This document shows, piece after piece, positions 54,438-64,000 of a stretch of DNA of 64,000 nt. Origin of the DNA: Artocarpus heterophyllus (taxonomy: Eukaryota; Streptophyta; Magnoliopsida; Rosales; Moraceae); the NCBI GenBank assembly GCA_025403435.1, contig JAJQZP010000473.1, positions 62,001 through 126,000 on the forward strand, read 5' to 3'. Positions within the stretch are counted from its first letter, which is position 1; each line of letters begins with the position of its first letter. The notes beneath the pieces were generated by a model. It saw only the letters and a list, made by a program, of their open reading frames with translations. It did not search any database and was not told the DNA's origin. A program made the position numbers and the translations under genes.

Positions 54438-54766
54438 CTATATACTTCGCCCTGAAATGAAAGGCTGGATTCCTTGCAATGTGTAAAGTGCCTGACTGTC
54501 ACAAAACAAAGTAACCTTCTCTTGTTTGTGCTTGAGCTCCTCCAATAACCTTTGAATCCAAATTACTTCTTTGCAAGCTTGTGTAGCTGCCATATATTCT
54601 GCTTCTATTGTAGATAATGCCACAACGGTCTGTAGTTTGGAAACCCAACTTACAGCTTCTCTTACAAGTATAAACACATAGCCTGTAATAGATTTTCTTT
54701 TATCTAGGTCACCTGCAAAATCTGAATCCACATAGCCCATGACAGGAAAATCCGATCCTCCATAAC
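54438..54766 (-). pseudogene. Copia RNase H domain
   Basis: Reads GYVDSDFAGDLDKRKSITGY with the first catalytic Asp, SWVSKLQTVVALSTIEAEYM with the catalytic Glu in EAEYMA, and LFCDSQALYTL with the third Asp. Normal copia text is intact to about residue 100, after which the frame leaves the family consensus (the NPAFHFRAK-like words are in another frame). The upstream part is separated by a hAT-like insert. Confidence 0.88.
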
Positions 54767-55515
54767 TAGGGGTGGCAAATTGGGTCAATGGGTCGGGTTA
54801 GTGTCGGATTTGGGTTAATTTTTATAAAATTAGGTCAACACTAACCCAATCCATGACACAAACGGGTTGAAAATTCACAACCCTAACACGACCCGTTTTG
54901 GTAGAATTGATACGAACACGACCCGTGCCAACCCATTCCTTATGCGCAATGTCAAAAAACAATAACCTGTGACCCATATTTGACCCACAACCTATCTATG
55001 ACCCATCTGCACTAATATATATATAACATAAAAATAAACATAAAATTAAATAAGTTTCATACCACAACAACAAGAAATTCTAGTCTTAAAATTTAAAAAA
55101 CATCCAACAAGTCCAAAACATATCACGAGCCATCATAGCAACTGTTGATACCGTTACTAAATGCAGATTCCGATGCAATTGTTGATACCAAAATGCTTAA
55201 AATGTCACGAGCCATCATAGTAAGGATAGGATAATGGAACTGATTTATCTTTCAAAGTGAGAGGTAGGATTTTGATGTTTAGGGTTATACTATTGTCTAT
55301 ATCTGATCTAATATATAATAACAGAATAAAAAAATATCTAAATAATATAAGTGGGTCAGTTTAGGGTTAGGCGGATTGACCCGAACCCAATTTGTTTTGG
55401 ACGGGTTAGTTTCGGATTGACACTAAACTGACCTAGGGTTTATTTTTTTGACACTAATCTGCAAACATTCTTGTCAGGTTCGTGTTATGTCGTCTTGTCA
55501 CAACCCATATTGCCG
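54767..55515. mobile_element. hAT-like element between copia RT and RNase H
   Basis: Left end TAGGGGTGGCAAATTGGGTC, right end, reversed, CGGCAATATGGGTTGTGAC. Flanked by TCCATAAC (54759-54766) and GCCATAAC (55516-55523), 7 of 8 matching. The copia frame continues across when the insert and one duplication are disregarded. Inner part rich in GGGTCAA, GGGTTAG and CACGACCCG. No transposase. Confidence 0.82.
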
Positions 55516-55523
55516 GCCATAAC

Positions 55524-56470
55524 ATAATGCAGTATCTGAGGTACCCTTGATGTATGTCAGGATCCTCTTAATAGCATTCCAATGCTCATTACTAGGATTT
55601 GCCATGTATCAACTAACCACTCCTACTGCTTGTACAATGTCTGATCTTGTATAAATCATAGCGAATATTAGGCTCCTCATTGCTTATGCATATGGTACTT
55701 GAGACATCTCATTCCTCTCCTCTTCGTTGCTAGGACACATCTTGCAAGATAACTTGAAATTAATAGGAAAAGGGGTAGAAATTAGCTTATAATTTTGCAT
55801 GTTGAAGCGCTGTAAGATTTTCCTTATGTAATGTTTTTGAGATAGCCAAATCTTCCTATTATTTTCATCTCGATGAATTTGCATCTCTAGAATCTTGTTT
55901 GCCAGTCCCAAGTCCTTCATATCAAATTCTCTAGCCAATTGTGCCTTCAATTCTTAAACTCGATCTTTGCTGGGGCCTACTACCAATATGTCGTCCATAT
56001 ACAACAGCAAAACGACGAAGTCTTCATCACCAAAATCCTTGAAATACACACAAGGGTCTGCATTGAGTCTGTTGTATCCAAGGCTTATGATATAGGAATC
56101 AAATCTCTTATACCAATACCTTGGTGCCTGTTTGAGACTGTACAAAAATTTGTTCAACCTGCAAACCAAGTTCTATTTGCCTTCTTATGCAAAACCTTTT
56201 GATTGGAGCATATAAATCTCTTCTTCAAGATCACCATGAAGAAAAGCAGTTTTCACATCTAGCTACTCTAGATGTAGGTCAAACATAGCACATATAGCCA
56301 AGACCACTCTGAATGTTGTGAGTCAAACCATGGGAGAAAATATCTTATTGAAGTCAATACCTTCTTTTTGAGCATATCCTTTCACCACCAATCTTGCACG
56401 ATATCGCTGCACTTGATTATTACTATCACACTTCATCTTATAAACCCATTTGTTTCTGATGGCTTTCTTT
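55524..56470 (-). pseudogene. Copia reverse transcriptase
   Basis: Frames at 56169-55954 and 55950-55684, separated by one stop, show LNKFLYSLKQAPRYWYKRF, then LLLYMDDILVVG with the catalytic YMDD at residues 57-60 of the first frame, MKDLGLANKILEMQI, and KHYIRKILQRFNM. Further 5' coding (56470-56170) is readable only in pieces. Internal stops make it non-functional. Strand and order fit the LTRs. Confidence 0.9.
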
Positions 56471-56986
56471 CCTTGTGATAACGGAACAAGCTCCTATGTC
56501 TTGTTCTTGTCTAAGGCTTCCAACTCTTCCTACATTGCTGCCATCCACAGGGATGCATTAGACATTTTGATAGCCTCATGGAAAGCTGACAGCTCTCCAT
56601 CCTTTGTTAACAGACAATATGCAACATTGCTCTACACTGCTTCCTTGTGATAACGGAACAAGCTCCTATGTCTTGTTCTTGTCTAAGGCTTCCAACTCTT
56701 CCTACATTGCTGCCATCCACAGGGATGCATTAGACATTTTGATAGCCTCATGGAAAGCTGACAGCTCTCCATCCTTTGTTAACAGACAATATGCAACATT
56801 GCTCTACACTGCTTCCTTGTGATAACGGAACAAGTTCCTATGTCTTGTTCTTGTCTAAGGCTTCCAACTCTTCCTACACTGCTGCCATCCACAGGGATGC
56901 ATTAGACATTTTGATAGCCTCATGGAAAGCTGACAGCTCTCCATCCTTTGTTAACAGACAATATGCAACATTGCTCTCAGTTATAT
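56471..56986 (-). repeat. Three tandem copies of a 172-bp piece of copia pol
   Basis: Units at 56471-56642, 56643-56814 and 56815-56986 (the last incomplete at its end) start CCTTGTGATAACGGAACAAG and are nearly identical (C/T near 56832 and T/C near 56880 distinguish the third). On the minus strand each encodes the region just before RT (SAFHEAIKMSNASLWMAAM). Because 172 is not a multiple of 3, each added copy shifts the frame. The third unit continues into the ordinary upstream sequence. Confidence 0.92.
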
Positions 56987-57351
56987 TAGAGTATCTCAAT
57001 TTTTTTTTGCTGTTTTTTTCTCTACGATACTTGATAGTACTCCATCTGCTAATGCTAGGTGGTAATCGGTAATAGCGTTTCTATCCATCTCATTCCATTT
57101 GCCATCATCTGTGATTTATTAGTGGCCTACTATCGATGACTGCCATGCAATTATCCTTTCAAAAAATTGCTTACATCTTCATTTTCCATAATGTGAAATT
57201 GCTTTCGTTGAATTTTCTATTTCAAATTTTACTGCCATCTTGTTCACTACGACCTGCTCGACTACCACTGTTCTATTATAAATAGTATACATGAATAGTG
57301 CTCGTATACGTGAATAATGTAATATACCATGAACTTGGCTTTGGCACTACT
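56987..57351. other. Copia internal remnant and leader
   Basis: No recognisable integrase or gag remains. The expected primer binding site next to the 5' LTR is not evident. Confidence 0.5.
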
Positions 57352-57800
57352 TGTTGGGATGGCAAAGACCAGAAATAAATAACATGAAGATAAAATAGAC
57401 ACAAATATGTAGTGTAGTTCACCCAAATTTGGTTATGTCCATGGGGCAAATATAGAAGGATCTCACTATCAAGATGTAGGAAAAATAATCTTCTTTGTAG
57501 ATCACTAAGAGAGAACAATGGGAACCTCCTTCTCTAGGAAATAGAAGAAACACCTCACATTTATCACTCAAAGAAAGAAAACTAATATGATTAGAAAAAA
57601 TGAAAGAATGAGATGAATGTGAATAGGATGCAAAATGAGGGAGGATGGAGTTCTATTTATAGGCAAATTCCTCCTCCATCTACTATTCTATTTTCTTCGT
57701 TCAACACCTACCATAATATTTTCAACAAAGAAGGCTTCAACAATGGAGGCTTCAACAATATCAACAATAGAGGTTTCAACAATGAGGGCTCTTAACTTCA
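57352..57800 (-). repeat. Copia 5' LTR (about 449 bp)
   Basis: Plus-strand ends TGTTGGGATGG and CTCTTAACTTCA. A TATA-like GTTCTATTTATAGGC lies at 57648-57662 (same position in the other LTR). Confidence 0.8.
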
Positions 57801-58059
57801 CAAAAAAGAGCCAAAGAAGATGGGGAAGGAAGAGAGAGAGGGGCAAACTGCAAAGGAAGAAGGAAGGGAAAGGGAGACTTGAAGAGAAAAGGGGGCTGCT
57901 GAAGAGAGGGGCATCTGATTGAGAGAGAGGAGAAAAAATGAGAAAGAAATCTTAAGTGGAAAGAGGTGGCAAGGTAGTGAGTCTGAGTGAAATAAGATAA
58001 CCCTAGTTGAATACATATGACAACAAAATTTGGAAAAAAAAATATAATTCTACGTATCA
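57801..58059. other. Purine-rich flank
   Basis: GAAGGAAGGGAAAGGGAG-type purine-rich DNA at 57805-57960. Frames here on both strands reflect low complexity. Confidence 0.5.
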
Positions 58060-58310
58060 ATTTATCAACAGGTTACAAATGGGTTACAAATATGTTGACC
58101 TATTTATGACATGTTTAATAAATGGGCTATTAGGGTCAATTTTGAGTTAACAGGTTTAATCCTTTTTTGACCCTTTTATTAAATCGTGTCTAATAGATTC
58201 GACCTGCTTTGACCCAAATCCATCTATAAAAAAACCCAAATCCTACAATTTTCGTGTGGGTTTCGACTTATGTTGTCATGTCATAACCCAAATTATTAGC
58301 TTATATACTA
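58060..58310. mobile_element. hAT-like element relic
   Basis: GGTTACAAATGGGTTACAAATATGTTGACC, TAAATGGGCTATTAGGGTCAA, and at the right CGTGTGGGTTTCGACTTATGTTGTCATGTCATAACCCAAATT; resembles the right half of the 54767 element. Ends not resolved. Confidence 0.5.
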
Positions 58311-59129
58311 CCACCCGAATTCGTTGCTTGTGTGCTTGGATATAAATAGCCGAACAACGCCTAAAAATGTAAACCTTTCTAAACGCACCCACTTTATTAT
58401 GCGGACGAAAAGCCCTTGATGAATGCTATGGCTAGAATAAAACAACTTCTTTGACGAATAATAACAAAGGAAATAATAATTTTAGGAGAACTAATTAAAG
58501 TTAATGCCAAATATGTAAAACAAGTTTAATAAATATAATCTTAAAATTAATCAAATTTTTTTTCTCATGATTTAAATGTCGAAAAGAATGTTTGGAAGAC
58601 AAAAAGATGGTTGGCATTACATAGTGAGGTTTCAAGGGCTAAATTTGTGTCATTTAGAGAGTATCAAGGTTAAAATAGGATGACTCTAATTTTTTCGATA
58701 TAAGAAAAAGGGAATTAAAATAGTGGAAAGTTAAAATGACAGTAGTAATTCCATATACAAGAAAAATATAGAATATTTACTAGTAGTAAAATCAAGACTT
58801 GCAATGACATTTACTCTTCCGAACATAATGGTGGTTTTAAAATGGTAACTGAACCAATAGATTTCCTAAAACTTGGGCTCAAAATGAGTCAATAAACATG
58901 ATTACTATTCCAAAATTTGTCACTTACATATTTAAAATTATATTTTCGTATATTCAATTTGCATCTTAATATAATTATACAATTTCACATTCAAGTTTTT
59001 GTCCCCCATTGTTATTTATCTAACAAATTTTATTATGTATTTTTTAAAATGCATAATTAAGGACATAAGAAAAATGAAGATATGGCCTAGCAAAAATTCT
59101 ATACTTGACTCCACTTTAAAATATAGAGC
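58311..59129. other. AT-rich spacer
   Basis: No gene or element recognised. Confidence 0.5.
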
Positions 59130-59880
59130 TCTAAAAAAAAGAGTTATTAATATTAATTGCTCCTAAATTTTAGAGTCTCTTCCACTTTACCCTTTAAACT
59201 TTAAAATTACCACTTCATTCCCTAAACTTTCAAAATTTCTCACTTTGTCTCTTGAACTTTAAAAATCACCACTTTACCCATTGAAATTTCAAAACTCGTC
59301 ACTTTATCCCTTGAATCTCTTATTTTTATTCTAATATAGATAGAATTAAGCTTTAGTGATTCACACATGGGTTACCTAAAAGGACAAAAATAAGATTTTA
59401 TCACCCTTAAGTTTTGTTTTAAGTTGACACTCTCACTTAGGTTTTTTTTTTTTTTTTTAATCTGAACATCATTTAGGAAGGGCTTGTCTGTATATTTTTT
59501 TTATCTTTAATGCATAACTCTCATTTAATACATCAATGTTTGTTAATATCTCCTCTTATTTAATGTATAACTAGTCTTTTTTATTATTCAAATTCAAATA
59601 TTAGTTAATAATATCGACTTATTAAATAAGTTACGTATTAAATATGAGCAAAATGTACAGTCAAACCTTTCCTAAATGAGCATTCAGATAAGAAAAACCC
59701 TTATGTTAGAGTGTAAATATGAAACAAAACTTAAGAGTTAATAAAATATTATTTTTTCTCTTACAGATGACCTATGTGCGAATCATATGGGCTTAATTCT
59801 ATCTATTTGAACAAAAAATTAAATGTTTAAAGGGCAAAGTGAAAAGCTTTGAGTCAAGATATGGAGTTTTACTGTCATTA
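59130..59880. mobile_element. Second copy of the long-inverted-repeat element, interrupted
   Basis: Same text as 42340-42650: TCCTAAATTTTAGAGTCTCTT, CTTTAAAAATCACCACTTTACCCATTGAA, the centre GATTCACACATGGGTTACC, and the right side GCGAATCATATGGGCTTAATTCTATC. A 330-bp insert sits at 59403-59740. The right arm is present only as a stub (GTTTAAAGGGCAAAGTGAAAAGCTTTGAG) before unrelated DNA. Confidence 0.7.
59403..59740. mobile_element. Small inverted-repeat element nested in the previous one
   Basis: Ends CTTAAGTTTTGTTTTAAGTTGACACTC and, reversed, CTTAAGTTTTGTTTCATATTTACACTC. It interrupts the centre of the larger element. A second internal inverted pair flanks it: ATCATTTAGGAAGGGCTTGTCTGTA and, reversed, TCATTTAGGAAAGGTTTGACTGTA. 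Non-coding. Confidence 0.75.
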
Positions 59881-60359
59881 ATAGTGGGTCTATAGTCAAA
59901 TATTTAAACGTCATTAAGATAGATTCGTAGTCAAAGATTTAAATATAGGTAGTTTTATTTGAGGGTCTTGAATGTAAAACTCTACCTCTACCAACTTAGC
60001 ACTCGTTTTAAAGTGACAATGGGCACACCCCCACGTAACCTTATCACTAACACATTTTTTGACTCAAAAATATGCATATAAGATAAAAATACCCTTAATT
60101 AAATCTAATTCGTTTATAAAATATATGTTTCTTTTTTTAAAAAAATTAATAAAATATATTTTAAAAATTTAAATTCATAAAAATTAAGATATTTTTTTAA
60201 ATTGATGTTTCGTTTTAGGATTTTTTTATGTTTTTAATATATAAAATAATTTTCATAACTATTTAAGGGTAGTCATATTGTTTAGCCCAATTTTTTCTAT
60301 TCATAGATATGAAATTAAATTAAGTTTTTAAAATTTTAATGATACCTTCTAAGAATAGA
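59881..60359. other. AT-rich spacer
   Basis: A short repeat TCATTAA(T/G)AT/AGTGGGTCTATAGTCAAATATTTAAA-GTCATTAAGATAGATTCGTAGTCAAAGATTTAAA is at 59873-59943. No gene. Confidence 0.5.
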
Positions 60360-61535
60360 GGGATAAATTGAGAAATAGTTAAAAATAGGGGTACAACTAT
60401 GTAATTAACCTTTTTTGATTTAACTAAGTCTAACCTTAAAAAAAAAAGGTATGATTTAGTCCCCAACTGTTAAGTTTGACCGTTAAAAATCTTTTGACCA
60501 CTTTAGTGAGGGTATTTTAGCAAAATAGCTAATATGTTTTTAAAGAAATTAAAATTAAAAAGGTAAAAAAAAAACAATAACTATATATAATTAAAATTAG
60601 ATTTTTTTCACTCAAAAAATTTTTTTGAAACAAAAATCAGATCAAAATTCTTTTAAAAAAATCATATCTAATTAATAGTACTAATTAGAATTAAAAATAA
60701 AAGTTTTATTACTAAAAAATGTTGTGTTTATGTAAATCAGAGGAAAATTTCCTAAAAAAATATCAGAGGAAAATCTTCCTCTTCTTTTGCTCCGACGAGG
60801 ACATATGCTGGCAACGGTCGATTGCACTAGCTATAGCGACAACGATGACGGATGGATCCAGCCCCACCCCTCAGCGGGCTTGTCGGGAAGATCAACGGCC
60901 CTCTCATATAGATCGGTAACTGTCGCGGAGCAAAGATTGACGGTTGGCTTACACGGTGACGGTAGAGATCACCTGGGCTTGATCGGCTCATGAAGGGGGT
61001 GGGCTTGATAGCAACGGTGCTTTTTCTCGCGTCTTTGTCTTCACTTGGGCTTGAATGTTCATGATGGGGGTGAGATCGCCTAGGCTCATCTTCGCGTCAT
61101 CTTCATCTTCGCTTGGAGGTAGGGTCTGCGATGGGATTGGGTGCAACGGAGGTGGGGTTGAAAGGGAGGATAGCAGCGACAGGGTTGGGCGCAAATGAGG
61201 GGTCACCGGCATGTGAAGGGGGCGGTAGGTAGGGGTAGGCAACCGTTTTGGAAGGGGCGGGCATGGATTTTTTTTTTCTTTTAGTTGTTTTTTTCTTGCT
61301 TTTTTAAAGGAATTTCTAATTTTTTTACTTGTATTTTAATATTATTATTATTTAAGGGGTAATTTAGTAAATTTGATTAAAAACGGATCCTTAAAAAAAT
61401 TTTCTATCCAAAATCAAACGGTTAGAACCAAATTGCATCTTTTTTTGAAGATTAAACCCAGTTAAATAAAAAAAAAATTAGAGACTAAATTGTAACTTTT
61501 AATAAAATTAGGGACTAACTAAGCTATTTATCGTA
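60360..61535. mobile_element. Pack-MULE-like unit: long inverted repeats around a GC-rich core
   Basis: The left arm (about 60370-60490: GATTTAACTAAGTCTAACCTT, then A-run, ATGATTTAGTCCCCAACTG) is matched by the reverse complement of the right arm (about 61405-61520: TATTTAACTGGGTTTAATCTT, then A-run, ATGCAATTTGGTTCTAACCG). Between them the DNA turns sharply GC-rich (about 60785-61258), unlike anything near it. Long inverted arms around a GC-rich foreign core is the layout of Pack-MULEs, Mutator-like elements carrying gene fragments. Frames in the core (60719-60919, 60787-60993, 60988-61242) overlap on both strands and show no known motif. Target duplication not resolved. Confidence 0.5.
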
Positions 61536-62524
61536 TTCTTAAATATAAAGTCAAAAGTATAAATAAAAAAAATTTTCATTAATGCTTTTTTTCATAAACA
61601 TTTCTAGCTTAGCTTCTTTAATAAGTTCTTATAAAAGCTCTAAACGCTTTTTTATAAATTATGCAATCGACTCATAAGAAGGTTTGAATAAAATAAACTA
61701 TAAGCTTAAAATAAGTCATTCCAAAAGCTCTTCAAGGTATTTGGCGTAAAAGCTATGGTTACTCGTTTCAAAAAGCAATCATTTAGGCATCACAATTTAC
61801 AAAAAGTTTGTTTAAGTCACTATCGTCGTATCATGACTGCCACTATCAGATTGAAAACAACACTCCACCAGTTCCGTTTAATATATCTACCCAAAAGAGA
61901 AAAAGGACAAAAGAGGGACCACCTTCCTTATCAATAGACAAGTTGTATTTTTTCCTTTTTTTTTTTTTTTTTTTTTTGATGAGAAACATGGATATCATTA
62001 CTGAATAACAGAAGAACTGAAAATCATGTTGTACATTTTGCTTTCCTTTTTTTCTTTTCTTTTTTTTTTTTTAATGAGAAACCTGGATTTCATTACGTTT
62101 TCCTTTGCGTTTTTTAGTAATCCAAGTTGATATTAAACTAGCGAAAAAAAGGAAAAAGTTGATATTCAACTTAAGATTTCTTTTTCCTTGAATAAATAAA
62201 GTACTTGACAAGTCATACCAATAAACAATGGAAATACCATAAACCGCGGCAAAACTCGAGGCCTTTAAGAGAAAACACAAAGAACAAACTTATATTATTA
62301 TTTCTTTTGATGGAAAAATAACATATATTACAATTCTACTTGCAGAACATGCATACTTTAGAAAACCAGGTACATAAATCATGAATGAAACCAATCAAAC
62401 AAACAAACTTCTTCATTTCTGTACAAATAAAAATAGAAATAAAAATAAAAATAATAATAATTAATCACACTAGTTTAGACTTTTCTCCAACATCCTCATT
62501 CAACAAGACGATTCTTCCACCACC
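61536..62524. other. 3' flank of the last F-box gene and AT-rich spacer
   Basis: A diverged direct repeat with a T-run followed by GATGAGAAACATGGATATCATTACTG at 61977 and AATGAGAAACCTGGATTTCATTACG at 62073. No second gene seen. Confidence 0.5.
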
Positions 62525-63646
62525 CTAGACGGAAACCAGACTCTTAACATAAGAAAAAGCACGGCACCCAATTCCATCAACCCCATCAATATTAAACTTC
62601 CTAAGCTTTTGGGTCCGAATGTTGCAAGACACAATCTCCTTAAAATTTGCACTTCTCATGATAATCTCTTCACTGTTCCAAAACCCCAATGGGCAATCAA
62701 TCCCCTCAAAGGGCCCAATTGCCAGCTTTTTGATCCAAGAATAAGACCCCTTAACGCCACGAACACAATCATTCATCAACCACACTTCAATACTAATTGG
62801 AACCCCCTTATCTCCTTCACACAATAACAGGGCAACAGAGCCGTTCCAAACCACAAGGCTCGTCCAATGCGCCTTCTCCGTCCGGACGCCATCCGGCAGC
62901 GGCACGCTGCGAAAGACCTCCTCAGACATGTCGAACGACCGGATCATCGGCTTCGGACCCGACATGAGCCAATAGAAAGCCCCATTGAAGTACACCTCGA
63001 TGTGGAGGCTTGGAAAGTAATCCGTACCCGAATCAATTTTGATCTCGTTCCATGAGTCCGAGCGCAAGCTGTACACCTCGGCCCGGGGGGAGACAGCCAT
63101 GTCACGCCCGAATCTAACAACCTTGTAGTCATTAGCCCTCGGATCGTACCCGAACCCGACGCCTTGTAACACGAAGCGATGGATGAGGTTAGGCGTCGGA
63201 AGCGACCTGGATTGCTTCAGGGTTGGGTTGCACAAAACTATGGTGTGGTAGTAATCCGCCAGGCAAATCACCCCGTTGCAATGACAAGCCGTCACGCAGC
63301 TCATGTCCTTTTCGCCGGAGATGATCGGCAGATCCAAATCCTCGGCGAAATAGTGAACCATGTCATCATGGTCTTTGTCGCCGCCGGGGAGAGAAAGCAA
63401 TGCGAAGAGCTCCTTGTAGTTGTAAACCGGCTTTTGGTATATCCGGCGGCAACTAAAGGCAGTGGAGCGAGATGCCAAGATGTTGTTGTCGAGATTTCGG
63501 AGGTGTTTAGACACAAAAGTTGGATCTTTGATCAAAGAATTGATGAGGGAGTGCCAATGCTTGTTGACACACTTGAATTGGAACAGAGATTCTGGTGGAA
63601 GCCATGACATAATCTCCACCACCAACTCTTCAGGCAGATTGGCCAT
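62525..63646 (-). CDS. F-box protein with F-box-associated domain (SLF/CPR1-like)
   Basis: Intact single-exon frame of 373 residues from ATG at 63646, preceded by a splice acceptor. F-box at about 1-50: LPEELVVEIMSWLPPESLFQ, FKCVNKHWHSLINS, FVSKHLRNLD. FBA domain: CHCNGVICLADYYHTIVLCN near 120-140, GVGFGYDPRANDYKVVRFG near 165-183, AEVYSLRSDSWNEIKID, VYFNGAFYWLM, IRSFDMSEEVF, LVVWNGSVALLLCEG, SIEVWLMNDC, and a C-terminal AFSYVKSLVSV. These blocks are those of the S-locus-F-box and CPR1-like group, so the likely role is substrate recognition in an SCF ubiquitin ligase. It is clearly more distant from the other three copies than they are from each other. Codon usage is more GC-rich than its flanks, and no disabling change is seen. 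Participation in self-incompatibility cannot be claimed without an S-RNase partner. Confidence 0.92.
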   Translation of the reverse strand: MANLPEELVVEIMSWLPPESLFQFKCVNKHWHSLINSLIKDPTFVSKHLRNLDNNILASRSTAFSCRRIYQKPVYNYKELFALLSLPGGDKDHDDMVHYFAEDLDLPIISGEKDMSCVTACHCNGVICLADYYHTIVLCNPTLKQSRSLPTPNLIHRFVLQGVGFGYDPRANDYKVVRFGRDMAVSPRAEVYSLRSDSWNEIKIDSGTDYFPSLHIEVYFNGAFYWLMSGPKPMIRSFDMSEEVFRSVPLPDGVRTEKAHWTSLVVWNGSVALLLCEGDKGVPISIEVWLMNDCVRGVKGSYSWIKKLAIGPFEGIDCPLGFWNSEEIIMRSANFKEIVSCNIRTQKLRKFNIDGVDGIGCRAFSYVKSLVSV

Positions 63647-63649
63647 TTC

Positions 63650-63772
63650 CTGATGATCAAGCTATGATCTACCTCAGAACTAGATCTACTATATATATGT
63701 AGAGAGAGAGAGTTTTCAAATGTATACACTGTTAAAAGGAAGAATGGTAGGAGAAACGTTGTAGACTCTTAC
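63650..63772 (-). other. Predicted 5' UTR intron of the F-box gene
   Basis: Minus-strand donor GATTTTAAG/GTAAGA at 63772 and acceptor GATCATCAG/GAA three bases before the ATG. The TTTTAAG donor context matches that upstream of the 20817 gene. Intron about 123 nt. A CT repeat (reverse of AGAGAGAGAGAG at 63701-63712) and TATATATA lie within it. Confidence 0.55.
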
Positions 63773-64000
63773 CTTAAAATCAGATAAAACGGAAAAACAT
63801 CTGTTATGTTTTAGCTAAATATAACATTTTTTTAATTTAAAAATTATTTTTTATGTTTTTCATACCATCAAAAAATCACATTTTTTCTAATTTTTAATGA
63901 AATGCGTTATTTAAAAAAAAACAGATGTACCTTTAGAAATCAAAGATGAGGATCTTAGTCAAAGTACAACTAAACACTTAATATTTAAAGAGTGAAAAGG
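63773..64000. other. Upstream flank of the last F-box gene
   Basis: AT-rich; should include the first UTR exon and promoter, but no TATA box can be picked with confidence. Confidence 0.4.

Larger units (their letters stand above)
52899..57800 (-). mobile_element. Decayed Ty1/copia retrotransposon
   Basis: Minus-strand element with two recognisable LTRs (57800-57352 and 54200-52899) and copia RT and RNase H in between. The gag, protease and integrase part is gone: only about 370 bp lie between the 5' LTR and the triplicated RT start. Two hAT-like insertions disrupt it, one in the 3' LTR and one between RT and RNase H. Stops and frameshifts occur throughout. I could not find matching target duplications. 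Confidence 0.85.

Noticed and set aside
57776..58060. Overlapping frames on both strands after the copia element
   Set aside because: Purine/pyrimidine-rich low-complexity DNA with no motif.
20817..63646. Claim of a self-incompatibility S-locus
   Set aside because: F-box proteins fit at family level, but no S-RNase gene is present, so this stays a hypothesis only.
62609..63653. Plus-strand frames opposite the last F-box gene, up to 142 codons
   Set aside because: They are antisense shadows of the F-box coding sequence.

Overview
The window is nuclear DNA from a flowering plant, most likely a eudicot. It is AT-rich and dominated by LTR retrotransposons, solo LTRs and small inverted-repeat elements. 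It holds plant-type F-box genes with an F-box-associated domain and 5' UTR introns, and a plant LOG-type cytokinin gene copy. I see no rRNA, tRNA, CRISPR array or prokaryotic feature. The F-box proteins belong to the broad CPR1/S-locus-F-box-like family. The species cannot be fixed from the sequence, and no S-RNase is visible.

Layout. 1-8.5 kb is a decayed Ty3/gypsy element of the Tat lineage (RT, RNase H, second RNase H, integrase), with an antisense coiled-coil reading frame downstream of pol. It is split by a 3.85 kb solo LTR (824-4671). 9.3-19.4 kb is a second solo LTR of the same long-LTR family, flanked by GATTC target duplications and carrying two younger solo LTRs inside it (9732-12538 and 16073-18045, each with a perfect 5-bp duplication) plus expanded tandem repeats. 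19.6-22.4 kb holds an F-box 3' relic and an intact F-box gene. 26.6-35.4 kb is a nearly pristine LTR retrotransposon on the minus strand with no gag or pol of its own. 35.4-44.7 kb is AT-rich DNA with inverted-repeat elements and MITEs. 44.8-49.4 kb holds two F-box pseudogenes, one broken by a hAT-like element. 50.7-51.8 kb may be organelle-derived. 52.9-57.8 kb is a decayed Ty1/copia element with two hAT-like insertions and a 172-bp tandem triplication. 59-61.5 kb holds nested inverted-repeat elements and a Pack-MULE-like unit. 62.5-63.8 kb holds a second intact F-box gene.

Most notable object: the 8.9 kb element at 26562-35440. Its two 2360-bp LTRs differ at only about five positions that I could see. 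It has a tRNA-iMet-type primer binding site and a polypurine tract. Its interior encodes an intronless LOG-like cytokinin-activating enzyme copy (one nonsense codon, one key arginine apparently replaced) and a 173-residue basic Cys4 protein that looks like small viral nucleic-acid-binding proteins. It therefore looks like a recently mobile, non-autonomous retrotransposon carrying cargo genes.

The likely working host genes are the two F-box genes on the minus strand (20817-21989 and 62525-63646). Together with two pseudogenes and one relic they form a same-strand cluster that share a 5' UTR intron architecture and has been pulled apart by transposons.
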